The position numbers and the translations under genes are program-made. Below, piece after piece: positions 34,333 through 44,737 of a DNA stretch of 64,000 nt. The stretch comes from Hydrangea macrophylla. Taxonomy: Eukaryota; Streptophyta; Magnoliopsida; Cornales; Hydrangeaceae. Positions within the stretch are counted from its first letter, which is position 1, and every line of letters begins with the position of its first letter. The stretch spans positions 10,977,001 to 11,041,000 of the forward strand of contig CM066990.1 of the NCBI GenBank assembly GCA_033977485.1. Reading direction: 5' to 3'. A model generated the notes under the pieces. That model worked only from the letters and a program-made list of their open reading frames with translations, searched no databases and had not been told where the DNA came from.

Positions 34333-37180
34333 TGTGGATACCGGCATTTGGGCCCACTTTTAATTTTAAAACATTTCAAATACAAAGAGTCGCCACTTAA
34401 TTTTAAAAAGGAAAAATTAAGAAATCATTTTAAAAGCAAACCGATCTTTTGCGAAACCAAAGATTAACTAGGTTCAGGGATTATGGAATGAGAAGGGAAG
34501 GAGCCCGACGGACTAAAACACTCATTTTCATCCTATCTCGCGATAGGCCTCTACTCAACATCCTTTTAATCGAATTATTAATCTAAATGCGTCATCAACT
34601 AATACATATGTATAAATATACATCACAAAAGCATGTCCAAAGGGTATAAGATTGCTAAGGGCAAAATATCATTCAAAAACCACAAAATTCATTTAGCAAG
34701 CGACATGATATGCAATAGAGGACAAAGGAACATACCCGGGATCCATGCACAAATTTTAAACATGCAATGCATGCAAGCAAATAAAATAAAACCTAGAAAG
34801 TAATCTCTAATCGCATATAAACACATAAGGCAAGACCTAGTCTAAGGTGTCGCGCATGGAGTCAAAAATCAATTAAAATCAAAGAAGTAAATTAAACTAG
34901 AGGAGGGGTTGATAAATTGTACCTCAAATGCGCTGCAAAACATAGGGTTAGTTCACATACTTTAAATAAAAAATATCATTAAATCCTAAGGAACAAATCC
35001 TAACACAAAGCGGATTCCATTTACAAGTATCAATCTATATGAATGAATGCACCTGGATACATGAATGTGAAGAATGTAAAAGCTGTGTACTATTCATTGA
35101 TTTGGATCATTTAGCCTCTGGTTTTAAGCTTAAGTAATCTTTATTAGTGTATGGTATAAGCCTTAGGTTAAGAAAAGATCATTTAAACCCTTATTTACAA
35201 AATTGGTAAAACTGTGACAGGATTCTGAAAATTGCTGAGAGCCGATTAGAACTTCAAGGAAATAAAAGACATGGTTTCCGCGGTTTGATCTTGATGATTT
35301 CAAGGTACAAGATGCCTCTGTGAGTCTAATTTTTAATCCAAAAAGAAAATCAAGGCTTTAACGGTTAGATCTCTAGGAATTGAACAAATACCAGACATCA
35401 CTCCGGACTTCATAACTCTCTGTCCAGAGTTCTTATATGATTTTTTAAAACTAGTAAAAAATTAGAAACACTTAGATCTTTTTAGGGGATCTTGTTAACA
35501 CATCAAACTTCATATAAAAATTATTTGGGGTCAAAAATGTTTGATTAAGGTTCTAATTTACTCATTTCAAAAAGGTGTTGATGTTCTAAAACTCTGGACA
35601 GATTGTTGTTGTCTCCCAAAAACTCATAACCAAACCATGTTAGCCATGGAGGCTAGTTAAAACAAAAAAAAATTAGTGGTAGAACTTTGAGTTATAGACA
35701 TTTTTCCATTGGTTTCATTCAATTCCAACGGTTCGATGTTTAACTAAAAATCCTTGATCAAAGGTGGTCATTGAATTCACTGCACCATTTATCAAGTTCA
35801 ACTTTATTTGTTAACCCCAACTACTAAACCTTGAAGTTGGGCTTAATCCAAATTATTTCTTCTACCATTTGAAGGTCATTGAAGATTAATGACATTTAAA
35901 CTTGTGGATTTTAAATGAAGTATGAAGAAACTCCTTAAAACCCCAAGATAAAGAACCTAAACCATGAAGATAAGCTTAGATTCAAACCACTTCTCCTACC
36001 ATTTGATGGTCATTGGAGACTAAGAACATTCATATTTGTAGATTTCAATGAAGTATGAAAAGACTTCATAAAACCTCAAAATATTAAGTTCAAACTATGG
36101 ATAAAAGTTTGGACCCATTGACTCAATATACTAAAATCAACCTCAATCCTCTTATGAATCATAAGTTCATAAGAATATTAAGGGACACTAAGTGCAAAGA
36201 CCCAAGTAAGATATTGAAAGTCTCATGAATCTTTAGAAATAAACATAATCAAAAGAAAGGAACCAAAGTTCTACTTCAAGATTTACTTAAACTTTGAACC
36301 CAAGGCCATTTTGATCCAAACTAATGAAATGAGAGTTCAATCACAATACATGTGGTGTGTGATGAAATGAGGTGGGAAGAGAGGTTTTGAAAATGTGTAA
36401 AAAAATCCTAAGCATCTATGTATTGTGATTGAACAAGGATGTTAAAACTAAGTGATTTAGAGTTTACCTCTAAGTATCCTTAACACCTTTTATTGCTTTG
36501 AGATCTTCCAAGAATGATGATCAAGCTCTTCTTCTTCTAATTCCACTTCTCTCTTAATTTAGAAAGTTTTGAAAGAAAATCAATATTGGGATCCTAACAC
36601 TCTAAAATTCCAAGTTCCTATTAATGGGATACACATCCTCTACATATAGGTAATCTTTGGAGGGTTATTTTAGAAAATTCGTAGCCAAAACCCCAATTCC
36701 GGCCGCCTTTTGAAGGTATAAACCAACCTATTTTAGGACAGGCTGTCACAAAATATGGCACTCAGGAGATATCCACGGCACTCAATAAATGTCGTTGCAG
36801 CACTCACTGTTTGCCAGAACGACATTTAAAGAATGCCGCATTGGCACTCACGGAGTGCCACAGACAACTCCTTGGATTGCCTTTTTTCATGAAAGTTCAA
36901 ATTTTGCAGCACTTGGTGAAATTTGCGGCATTCACAGAGTGCCATTCTAGCACTTTGCAGAGTGTCGTACGGCATCCCGTGACTGCCACAGAACTTATCC
37001 TATACCATTTTTCTCGGTTGTCTCTTTTCCTCTCTTTTTCGTTTTGTTTTGAATTGAAAGAGCCTTCGGAAGAGCTTGAATCACCTTTGGAAGTCTTGGA
37101 TTAGTCGGACGCTTGTCATCATTGGATCTTAAAGGATACTCCCCTTAATTTGACGTGTGGTCAAAATTAGGGTGTCTACA
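34333..37180 (-). repeat. Tat LTR shared between Tat1 and Tat2 (2848 bp)
   Basis: On - it runs from TGTAGACACCCTAATTTTG (37180) to CCACA (34333). To its left lies a primer site and gag (so it is the 5' LTR of Tat1); to its right lies a polypurine tract and the end of Tat2 (so it is also the 3' LTR of Tat2). It is about 95% identical to 49588-52432 in a sampled 215-bp stretch. TATATG-type box at about 36643-36650, motif array at 36757-36987. Confidence 0.92.
36757..36987. repeat. GGCACTC/GAGTGCC motif array, shared Tat LTR
   Basis: About a dozen half-sites GGCACTC or GAGTGCC and near variants, mostly 20-22 bp apart (for example 36757, 36777, 36799). The best composite, TGGCACTCACGGAGTGCCA at 36842-36860, is self-complementary. 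The array begins about 107 bp upstream of the LTR TATA-like box on -. Confidence 0.8.
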
Positions 37181-37388
37181 GTTTGCCCCTCTTCGACAGA
37201 GCTTGTGGAGCAACGCGTGTCACAAGTGAATGTCGAAGCCTGTATGAAGACAAGCCTTTGACCAGACCGTCGAATTTAGGTAAAAACAAAATGCGTTGCA
37301 AAAACGGCTGCACAAATGGCTCATGTCGGCCGTGCTCAATGGTGAGCTGCCTACGTATCCTTTTGGGAATCAGACCAAGGCGTAGTTC
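37181..37388 (-). other. Tat2 terminal polypurine tract and Tat 3' box
   Basis: On - the sequence GAAGAGGGGCAAAC abuts the LTR start. About 165 bp before it is a box GAACTACGCCTTGGTCTGAT followed by GGATACGTAGGCAGC (37388-37346), a strongly conserved 3' feature of Tat elements. A second copy of this module is at 43213-43475, and F has one at 58178-58389. Confidence 0.85.
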
Positions 37389-37873
37389 AAGCCAGGGATA
37401 AACACACACAAGCACAAATAATCATACAGGTGGATGCACCTATCCTGTTGTGATGCACGTGCTCAGGTAATGATGGTTGTCAATGCAATTTCATGCTCTA
37501 CAAACGATATGATTCGAAAATCATGCTAAAGTGATGTATCCAGATGCAATCCTAACCTCATGCTCTTCAACGCTCTTGGTCACTCCGACTTAAAGGCGAG
37601 TTATTTTCAAAGTTCAGAGCTTTCGATTATCGGGTTGATTCTTTTTTTTAGATTCGTAGCTTATCCTGACCAGATAGGTGAACGCAATTGACTGGGTGTC
37701 GCTTCACGACTTAGACCCCGGTGTCAATGCATGTTTTCTCTAAAAATCCGCAGTCCTTCGGCCTCGTCGGATATGTTTGCTCTAAAAATTTACAGCCTTT
37801 CGGCCCTAGCAGATATGTTTGCTCTGAAAATTCGCAACCCTTCGGCCCCGTTGGATATGTTTGCGGTAATCTG

Positions 37874-37968
37874 CGAATGCCGTGCGACACTCATGGAGTA
37901 GTGCTGCGGCACATAGTGAGTGTCGTACGGCACTCTACTGACTGCCGAGCACAATTTTTCAAGTGCCG
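37874..37968. repeat. GGCACTC/GAGTGCC motif array upstream of antisense gene 1
   Basis: Contains GACACTCATGGAGTAGTGC, GCGGCACATAGTGAGTGTCG and ACGGCACTCTACTGACTGCC. The segment GAGTGTCGTACGGCA is shared with the LTR array at 36960. It lies 235 bp before the first ATG of the + strand gene. Confidence 0.75.
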
Positions 37969-38202
37969 TTCGAAACGATAGATTACTCAAACTTTGGATT
38001 TTCAACTCATTTCATTCACTTTTCAAAACCTCTCACTCTCGGATCCTCTCTGGAGATTTGTTTTTTCTCTTTTCCTCACATTGATCCAAGGGATCCATAA
38101 GTTTCTTCTTGATCAGAACTCCATTATTTCCTTTATTTTAGTTGTTTTCTTGATTAACTCTAAAGTTTAACCCTCAGTTTATTCTCTTTTCCTCGCCAGG
38201 TT

Positions 38203-40989
38203 ATGGCTAGCGGCTCGAGGAGTAGGAAGAAGGTCAAGTACACGACCACTCCCCACTCCGATTCTACTTTCTTGCTCCGGGACCCGGGCGAGCATCTATC
38301 TGCACGGGCATTCCAGCGACAGGTATACATGCCTCCTCCAGTTCCCTTTTGTAATTCCTCTTCATTATAAACTTTAAGAATGCAATGCGTGATCAACACA
38401 ACTTCAAAATGCCTCTTTGTGTATGCAAATGTTGTGCTTATAGTGCTCTCGAGCGCTTTCAATGCTTTACTTAATGCTCATTCATTTTTTTTTTGTTTTC
38501 TTTATCTTATCTCCTATGAACTTCATGTATGTAGGGACAAAACTTCACATGAAAATGAATGCTATGCCTATAAATAATTTTTGAATCTTTCACCTGTATC
38601 AATTTCATTTTTATTTTTTTCTCAACTCTTCTCAAGGACCTTTTAAATGCTATGCACGTTAATCAAAATTTTCAAACACTCCTTATGAATAACGACCCTT
38701 ATGCTTGTGAATTTCTTTTGAAATTATGCTCCTTTCAAACCTTTTCACACAAGATTTGTGGGCGTTAGTCATATCATCAGGACTACATGCGTTTTCTCAA
38801 GAAATTAACCCGTGAAATCTCCCAAGCACTTAGACACTTTTGTCTTCACTCCTTTCCTTATTCATTCCTTTTTTTATTATCACTGCTCTTTCATTTATTA
38901 TTACATATATATATATATTTTTTTTTTTGTTATTTTTATTTATCACTCTTTGTTTCTTTATTTCTTTCTATTCTTTCATTCACTTGCTGACATTTGAACT
39001 TTGCAATTTTCTTTTACAGCTTTCGCCCGACGTGCTGAAAGGACACGGCAGCCCCGCTCATGGCTTTGCTTGGTACAAGGAGTTGAGCGAGACTGTAAAA
39101 GGGTCTCATTATTGCTGCTGGCTTTGGAGATTTTGTCAAGCTCTTAACAAAGAGCTCGAACGATCTTCGTCAGATACATGCCCTAGCAGAGCATTGGTGG
39201 GACACTACCAGCGCATTCCACATTGACTTCGGGGAGATGACCATGACCCCGCTGGACTTCTCTATGATCACTAGGATCCCTTTCGGGGGGAGTGCCTACG
39301 GTACTTAGATTCCATCACCGAGTGGGATCGGGTGTTGCCTTTTCTAGGAGTCGTCCCTGAGGAGCCCTTGGTCATGGCCAAGTGGTTTATGGATACTTTT
39401 AGGGGCCAGGAGGGCTTTACCGATGAGCAGATGGCTTGGGGCTTCCTCATGTATATGCTTGGGTGCTCTCTGCTGAGCACCAAGGGATCGGGTTTCTATA
39501 GCACTAGTAGCGTCTTTGGAGCATATAGACCAGATCTCGAGTATGACTAGGCTGGTGCAGGATTAGCCATCCTATATAAGCATATGGGGGACATTTCCCA
39601 GGATTGGCCGGATTCTACTAGTGGTTTTTGGAGGGCATGGGAGGTATGTCCTCTGCTTGATTTTTTTTATATATTTCATTGTTTATCACACTTTTAGAAA
39701 TTATTTAAACTATGAGACTCACGCCTTTTCCTTTATTTATATTGCAGATTTGGTCCCACAAGTATCTACACATAATGTCCCCTGAGACAAGCGATGCTGA
39801 CGCCTCATTATGCCCCAGGGAGTGAAATGGGCGAAGGATAGGGTCAGGTAGAAGACCGGGGCTCACAATTTTATAGCGTTTGGGAACTTCCTAATGAACT
39901 TGAGAGAGCCCTATGTTCATTGGCAGCCATGGCTTAGGGTGCTTCCCACTGCTTTTACGGGGATACAGGCATCAGGTGGGTACGAGCCGATGAGACGGCT
40001 ACTAGATGGGCCAGAGGCCCGGGCGTGGTATTTGGGAGAGAGGGTGACTAGGCAGTCTCTAGCAGCTCTTGGATTCTTCGTGCCACACCCTCTTCTAGAT
40101 TCTATGAGAGCCACGGACGCGCTTTAGGGTAGTGAGCTTATAGCTGCTCTGATTAGCTTGGGCATCCGTGTATTCGTGGACCCCCTCCCCCAAGTATATA
40201 CAGCTTTCCACGCTGCTAAGCTGATGCTGAACTTCCCTCTGATGGAAGTGACCTGGGTGAGTGTATGATTTCTTTATCCTTTCCTGAGTTCTCTCTTATT
40301 CTTTATTTACATTTCATCCTTGTTGTTTACAGCTCGTCCCTATTGCTATTCGTCCTCCCGCTTTACCCGAGTAGGATTAGGCCATGTCGACTGTCTCCTT
40401 CAGCGAGCAGTTCTCGACAATGATTCCCTGACTCTATCAGGGTGTCCCTACCATTCCTCTTCAGTATGATGATGTCCCGCGTGCTTATGCGGAGGAGGGC
40501 ATGACGTATGCCCACAGCGTGCGGTAGTGGGTCCTCGGGCGAGAGTGGATGGTAAGAAATTATTCTCATCTTTCTCAATGATTTTGGATGCCACTTATTT
40601 ACTAATCTTTATTTTCAGCTCTTGGTTTCAGCATAAGGGAGCTTGGGCGACAGTCGCGGCCCAGTTAAGGGCCTGGGTAAAATCTCCACTCTACTTTCAA
40701 AATTTTATTTTATCTTAAGAACTCTTGAGTTTTACCTCCTTTCTCCTTTTAGGTGGAGGAGAACAGGGCACTGGCCCAACAGGTGGGGGTGCTTCAGCAG
40801 CGGCTTCAGCAGTTCGGCATCAGTTTTAGTGATGCCCCTGGAGACAGCAGCGTTGGATGAGGTGGCGGCAGTGGTGGGGGTACTAGTGGTGGAAGGGGCA
40901 GAGACAGAGGCAGAGTGAGCGGGATAGAGGCAGAGGAGGAGCCCCTCAGACGTGTGACCCGCCAGACTCGAGGCCGGGGTCGGGGCTGA
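38203..40989 (+). pseudogene. Antisense gene 1 in Tat2: plant-mobile-domain-like protein, six exons (broken)
   Basis: Six exons with GT-AG introns can be read: 38203-38322, 39020-39643, 39748-40256, 40333-40551, 40619-40676 and 40753-40989. Exon 1 encodes MASGSRSRKKVKYTTTPHSD; exon 2 has AAGFGDFVKLLTKSSND, WWDTTSTFHIDFGEMTMTPL and AWGFLMYMLGCSLLSTKGSG, a plant-mobile-domain (aminotransferase-like) pattern found in host MAIN/MAIL-type proteins and in transposons; exon 6 adds a heptad-like LAQQVGVLQQRLQQF and an RGRDRGR basic tail. It lies between Tat2 pol and the 3' LTR, opposite to the element's own genes. Frameshifts near 39101 and 39300 and several stops disable it. Because it is antisense, its introns would not be spliced from the genomic RNA and so survive copying. 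Exon limits are inferred. Confidence 0.7.
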
Positions 40990-41050
40990 CCTCACCTTAT
41001 CTCTCTTTTATGTATTTATGAGTGTTTTGGGGAGGATGCACATACTTTGA

Positions 41051-41303
41051 ATGACTATATGCATTTATGCTTCCTTATTATTATTATGATGGTTTCTAGA
41101 TAGTTAAGATAGGATAGGCATCTTCATCACTTTATTGCGATTGCTTCTTTCACTTTTTCTATTTCATATAAAGAGATAATAAAAGCAATTTGGATGACTA
41201 TATACATATATGCTTACTTATTATTATTATGATGGTTTCTGGATAGTTTAGATAGGATAGGCATCTTCATCACTTTATTGCGATTGCTTCTTTCACTTTT
41301 TCT
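41051..41303. repeat. Direct duplication, about 110 bp at 143-bp offset
   Basis: 41051-41160 and 41194-41303 are nearly identical (both contain GATAGGATAGGCATCTTCAT). They lie downstream of antisense gene 1. No coding potential. Confidence 0.85.
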
Positions 41304-41550
41304 GTTTCTTATTATTGCTCATCGTATGTGTAACCATGGCTTGGTCCTTTCATTATTACTATTTATGACTCTGCGAATGTCATTGCTTTTATTATCTCTT
41401 TATATGAATGAATGGATGAATGAATGCGACCATAGCTTGGTCTTGTTGCACGTGTTGCATGATGCGCATGCTTTATTGCTTTTATTCAGTTTTTGTTTGC
41501 AGGTGGGCAGAAAACAGTACAAACAGATTATGGCCAAAAGATAGGCTTTT

Positions 41551-41690
41551 GCGGCACTTGATTTGGCCTACACAGCACTCGGTGAGTGCCGTTGCAGCAG
41601 TCAGAGAATGCCGCATTGCATTTATGGACTGCCGCACGGCACATGATAGAGTGTCGTTCTACTTTTTTAAGTGCCGCTCTGTGTTCTGGG
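41551..41690. repeat. GGCACTC/GAGTGCC motif array upstream of antisense gene 2
   Basis: Half-sites at 41553, 41574, 41584, 41606, 41627, 41638, 41649 and 41669, many 20-22 bp apart, including GCACTCGGTGAGTGCC. It shares GAATGCCGCATTG with the LTR array. It ends about 13 bp before a TATA-like box. Confidence 0.8.
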
Positions 41691-41701
41691 CAGATCCACT
41701 T

Positions 41702-41710
41702 CTATTTATA
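41702..41710 (+). promoter_or_regulatory. TATA-like box of antisense gene 2
   Basis: CTATTTATA, 46 bp before the ATG at 41756 and directly after the motif array, followed by a pyrimidine-rich leader. Confidence 0.5.
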
Positions 41711-41755
41711 CCCACTTTCTCTTCAAAACTCCGTAAAACACTCTCTTCTTTTCAA

Positions 41756-42850
41756 ATGGCCCCCATTAGACCCTAAATCCTTTTCCCATGGATGGATACC
41801 CTTTTTGGCATCGACAAGCTCAACTTCGAGTGTTTCAGACTAAATGACCTCATCTCTTTCCATTGGATGATTCTAAATGAAAGTTTACTTCAAGCTGCTA
41901 TTCAGAGTTAGGATCCCTCTTTCCATGTCTTTCGCTTTGGCTCTCAGGAGACTTTTCCTTTGTTTGAGGAATTCAGTGCTACTCTACACACTGATCCTTT
42001 TACCGAGTTGACAGTTCCTCTGGTTCAAGTCGGGTATGTCTGGGACCTGGCCGCTCTCCTCCATATATCACAGAATGCGGCGGGTTCTTTCATTTACGAT
42101 AGGCAGATTGATTTTGAGTGCCTTTCCTCCGTCTATGCTCCCGTGGGGGACCCTTACGATGGTGGGTATCAGATCGTTCGGCGTAGCACATTATCGATTG
42201 CTATGCTTTCTTACTTCCTCTTTCAGTCATCTTTCGACATTCTCATACCCATTGCATGTGGTTTACGGGAGATGAAGAGCATTGTTATGCTGATCCTTGG
42301 CGAAACTTTGATTGGTCTGGACCGCGCCCACGCTGTCGGGGCTATGTTATCTTCGAGGTCACCCTTTGTCTTGTAGGTTTGGCTCATGGAGTGCCTTGAT
42401 CCCTTCATACACCCCTCACACCTTCGCGGGTCACTTCCCTACGTCCATATGGAGGTTCACCGCCTATTCTATTCTGCCGATACTTGGCTTGGTTGGCTCC
42501 GAGGTCTTTCTACGGGTGATATCTGTTGGATCTGCCCGCAGTGGTCTTTCCTTTCCATCACTGTACAACCTCCCGGGCAATTCGGTATCTGGCTACCTGG
42601 TTTGCATGCTACCACTTTCTATATTCCTGGCTGGGTGGTTTGTCAATTCGGGTTTCTCCAGGATATTACTGAGGCTATTACTGCTGATTTCATGAGAGAT
42701 TCGATCATGCGCCCTTCCATAGTAAAGGCTTTCATTGAGGCTTGGCATGACAGAGTGTCAGCTCATTTCCGTAGGGTCCCCGCTTCGATCATGCCAACTA
42801 CTGAGTACCTTCTTCAGATCCAAACTCTTATCCAGGGACAGACTTTGTAG
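41756..42850 (+). pseudogene. Antisense gene 2 in Tat2: 365-codon single-exon ORF (broken)
   Basis: A continuous frame from ATG 41756 to TAG 42850 with three in-frame stops (41774-41776, near 41908 and 42374-42376). It begins MAPIRP, stop, ILFPWMDTLFGIDKLNFECF, and contains FHWMILNESLLQAA, DPSFHVFRFGSQETFPLFEE and ending PTTEYLLQIQTLIQGQTL. The HVFRFG...FEEF block is typical of a family of plant transposon-associated proteins of unknown function (similar to DUF7745 as I recall it). No frameshift is apparent, so the frame was under selection until recently. It has its own motif array and TATA-like box just upstream. Extra ORFs between pol and the 3' LTR are known for Tat elements; what this one does is not known. 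Confidence 0.72.
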
Positions 42851-43212
42851 ACATACATGGATGAAAGTAAAACAAACAGGATAGAGCTTTATTTTTGTAA
42901 AATTTCATACGAGTCCTGCCTATTCTTTTACGCTTTTAAATGTGATTTTTCTCATTTCTCTTCTTAAAGAGTATTCTTGGGAAACATTCTGACGTGTTCA
43001 ATCAAAGTGTTCGCTCTTCCAATTAATCTCTTGAGTTACAAAAATTTTCCTTTTAATGTCTTTTCTTGGCTCTTTTACTTTGCTTTTGCCTAAAGTTTCA
43101 ATCATTCTATACTATGAATTTTGTTTGTTTTTTTATAGCACTTATTTTAATAGCCAAGAGATCCAGAGACAGGTTTGAAGGAAATATCTGGGTTCTTCGG
43201 ATAGTAAACGAA
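42851..43212. other. Spacer between antisense gene 2 and Tat2 pol end
   Basis: AT-rich 360 bp; probable 3' end of antisense gene 2. Nothing else supported. Confidence 0.5.
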
Positions 43213-43475
43213 GTTTGCCCCTGGTTTCGGGGATTTGAAGTGGTTCCAGGCAAACGCAAGTTTGCCCCTAGTTTAACACAAGGTTTTTCTTTTTTTAGAA
43301 TTTCATGGACCGAAGGCTTTTGTGAGCCCCCCTACTTATCCCTAAATGGGTATCAGGTCCGAAGTAGTTCGGTTTAAGGCTTGACGGAGAGTGTCTTTTT
43401 AGGAAATTATTAGTGACCGAACCGAGCAGGTTGCCTACGTATCCCCTAGCGAGAATCAGGTCAAGCGTAGTTCAT
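43213..43475 (-). other. Internal duplicate of the Tat polypurine tract and 3' box
   Basis: On -, AGGGGCAAAC occurs at 43222-43213 and 43269-43260, and the Tat box GAACTACGCTTGACCTGATT then GGGATACGTAGGCAAC lies at 43475-43430. The distance from tract (43260) to box (43430) is about 170 bp, against about 165 bp at the terminal copy. The two antisense genes sit exactly between the two copies. Confidence 0.8.
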
Positions 43476-43599
43476 CAACTCTAGAGGTTTGGAAAGGAAA
43501 GGGTTTCAAGCAAAGTATTTCTTGAGGTGATTGAGGTTAATTGGTTGTTTAAATTCGAACCCCGTCTAGGTCCATGAGATAGGCAGCCCCTCCAGAAAG

Positions 43600-44737
43600 G
43601 AGAGTCTTAATGATGTATGGACCCAGTTGGGTTTGAATTTTCCTCAAGGGTCCTAAATAGGTACTTTCAGTTCTTTGAGGACCAGGTCACCCTCAGCAAG
43701 CTTCCTTGGGCGGACCTTTTTGTTGAAAGCACGAGCTATCCTTTTATGATATCCTCGAGTATGATTTATTGCAGCCAACATTTTCTCATCGAGTAACATC
43801 AAATCTTCATACCTTCCCCGTGTCCATTCTAACTCAGTTATCTCACATTCGGCCAAAACCCTTAGAGAGGGTATCTCTACCTCGACAGGAAGGACAGCTT
43901 CCATCCCATAAACTAGCGAATATGGTGTAGCTCCTGTAGAAGTTCTCACAGAAGTCTGGTATCCCCATAGTACAAATGGCTGCTTCTCATGCCAATCCTT
44001 ATATGTGTCTGTCATTTTTGACGTTCTAATTTGCTGCCTCTACCGCCCCATTCGTTTGCGGTCTATACAGAGATGACTGGTGACAGGTGATCTTGTACTT
44101 CTCTAAGAGCAGGATAACCTCTCCTTGAAAGTGACTGCCATGATCAGAAATGAACTCATTTGGGACCCCATATCTGTAGATTATGTTATTCTCGATGAAG
44201 CTCACCACATCCTTGGCTTTCAAAGTTATATACGAAGCTGCCTCTACCCACTTGGTAAAATAATCGATTGCTACAATTATGTAGCGGTGCCCGTTAGAGG
44301 CCTTTGGGACTATCTCACCAATGATATCGATTTCCCACACAGAAAATGGCCAAGGGGTGGTCATGCTATAGAGTTATGACGGCGGGGTGTGCATTAGATT
44401 TGCATGGATCTGGCACTTATGGCACCTTCTGACATATTCGCAGCAGTCTTTGTCCAAGGTCGTCTAATAGTATCCCTATCAGATAATCTTTTTTGCTAGC
44501 ATGTGCCCACCCTCATGTATTTCCTCCATCATTCTCTTAGCTTTCCTCCCATATAAGCATTCCAAATTATACCCGGTGTAGAATTTCGTCCATAGCTTAT
44601 TCGCGTAGATCACAAATTGGGGTACTCTCCCTTTTTAATGAAGTTCCATACATCCTCATACCAAGGCAGTTCACTCTCCTCTTCTATGGTTGCGATCATT
44701 TCAAGCGAAGGCTGGTTTCTTATATCTATGGATAGCG
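43600..44737 (-). pseudogene. Tat2 integrase and C-terminal domain
   Basis: From right to left: pre-integrase segment LPWYEDVWNFIKKGEYPN; zinc-binding cysteines (RCHKCQIHANLMHTPP); catalytic core PWPFSVWEIDIIGEIVPKAS, GHRYIIVAIDYFTKWVEAAS, VPNEFISDHGSHFQGEV and RPQTNGAVEAAN, with the D, D and E present; then the C-terminal part WGYQTSVRTSTGATPYSLVY and KKVRPRKLAEGDLVLK. Stops near 44637, 44026 and at ELKVPI make it inactive. It follows the deletion junction at 44737; the integrase of Tat1 is outside the window. Confidence 0.87.

Noticed and set aside
38203..42850. Two ordinary host genes
   Set aside because: They lie between pol and the LTR of a Tat element, enclosed by the duplicated 3' module, carry stops, and resemble transposon-associated families.
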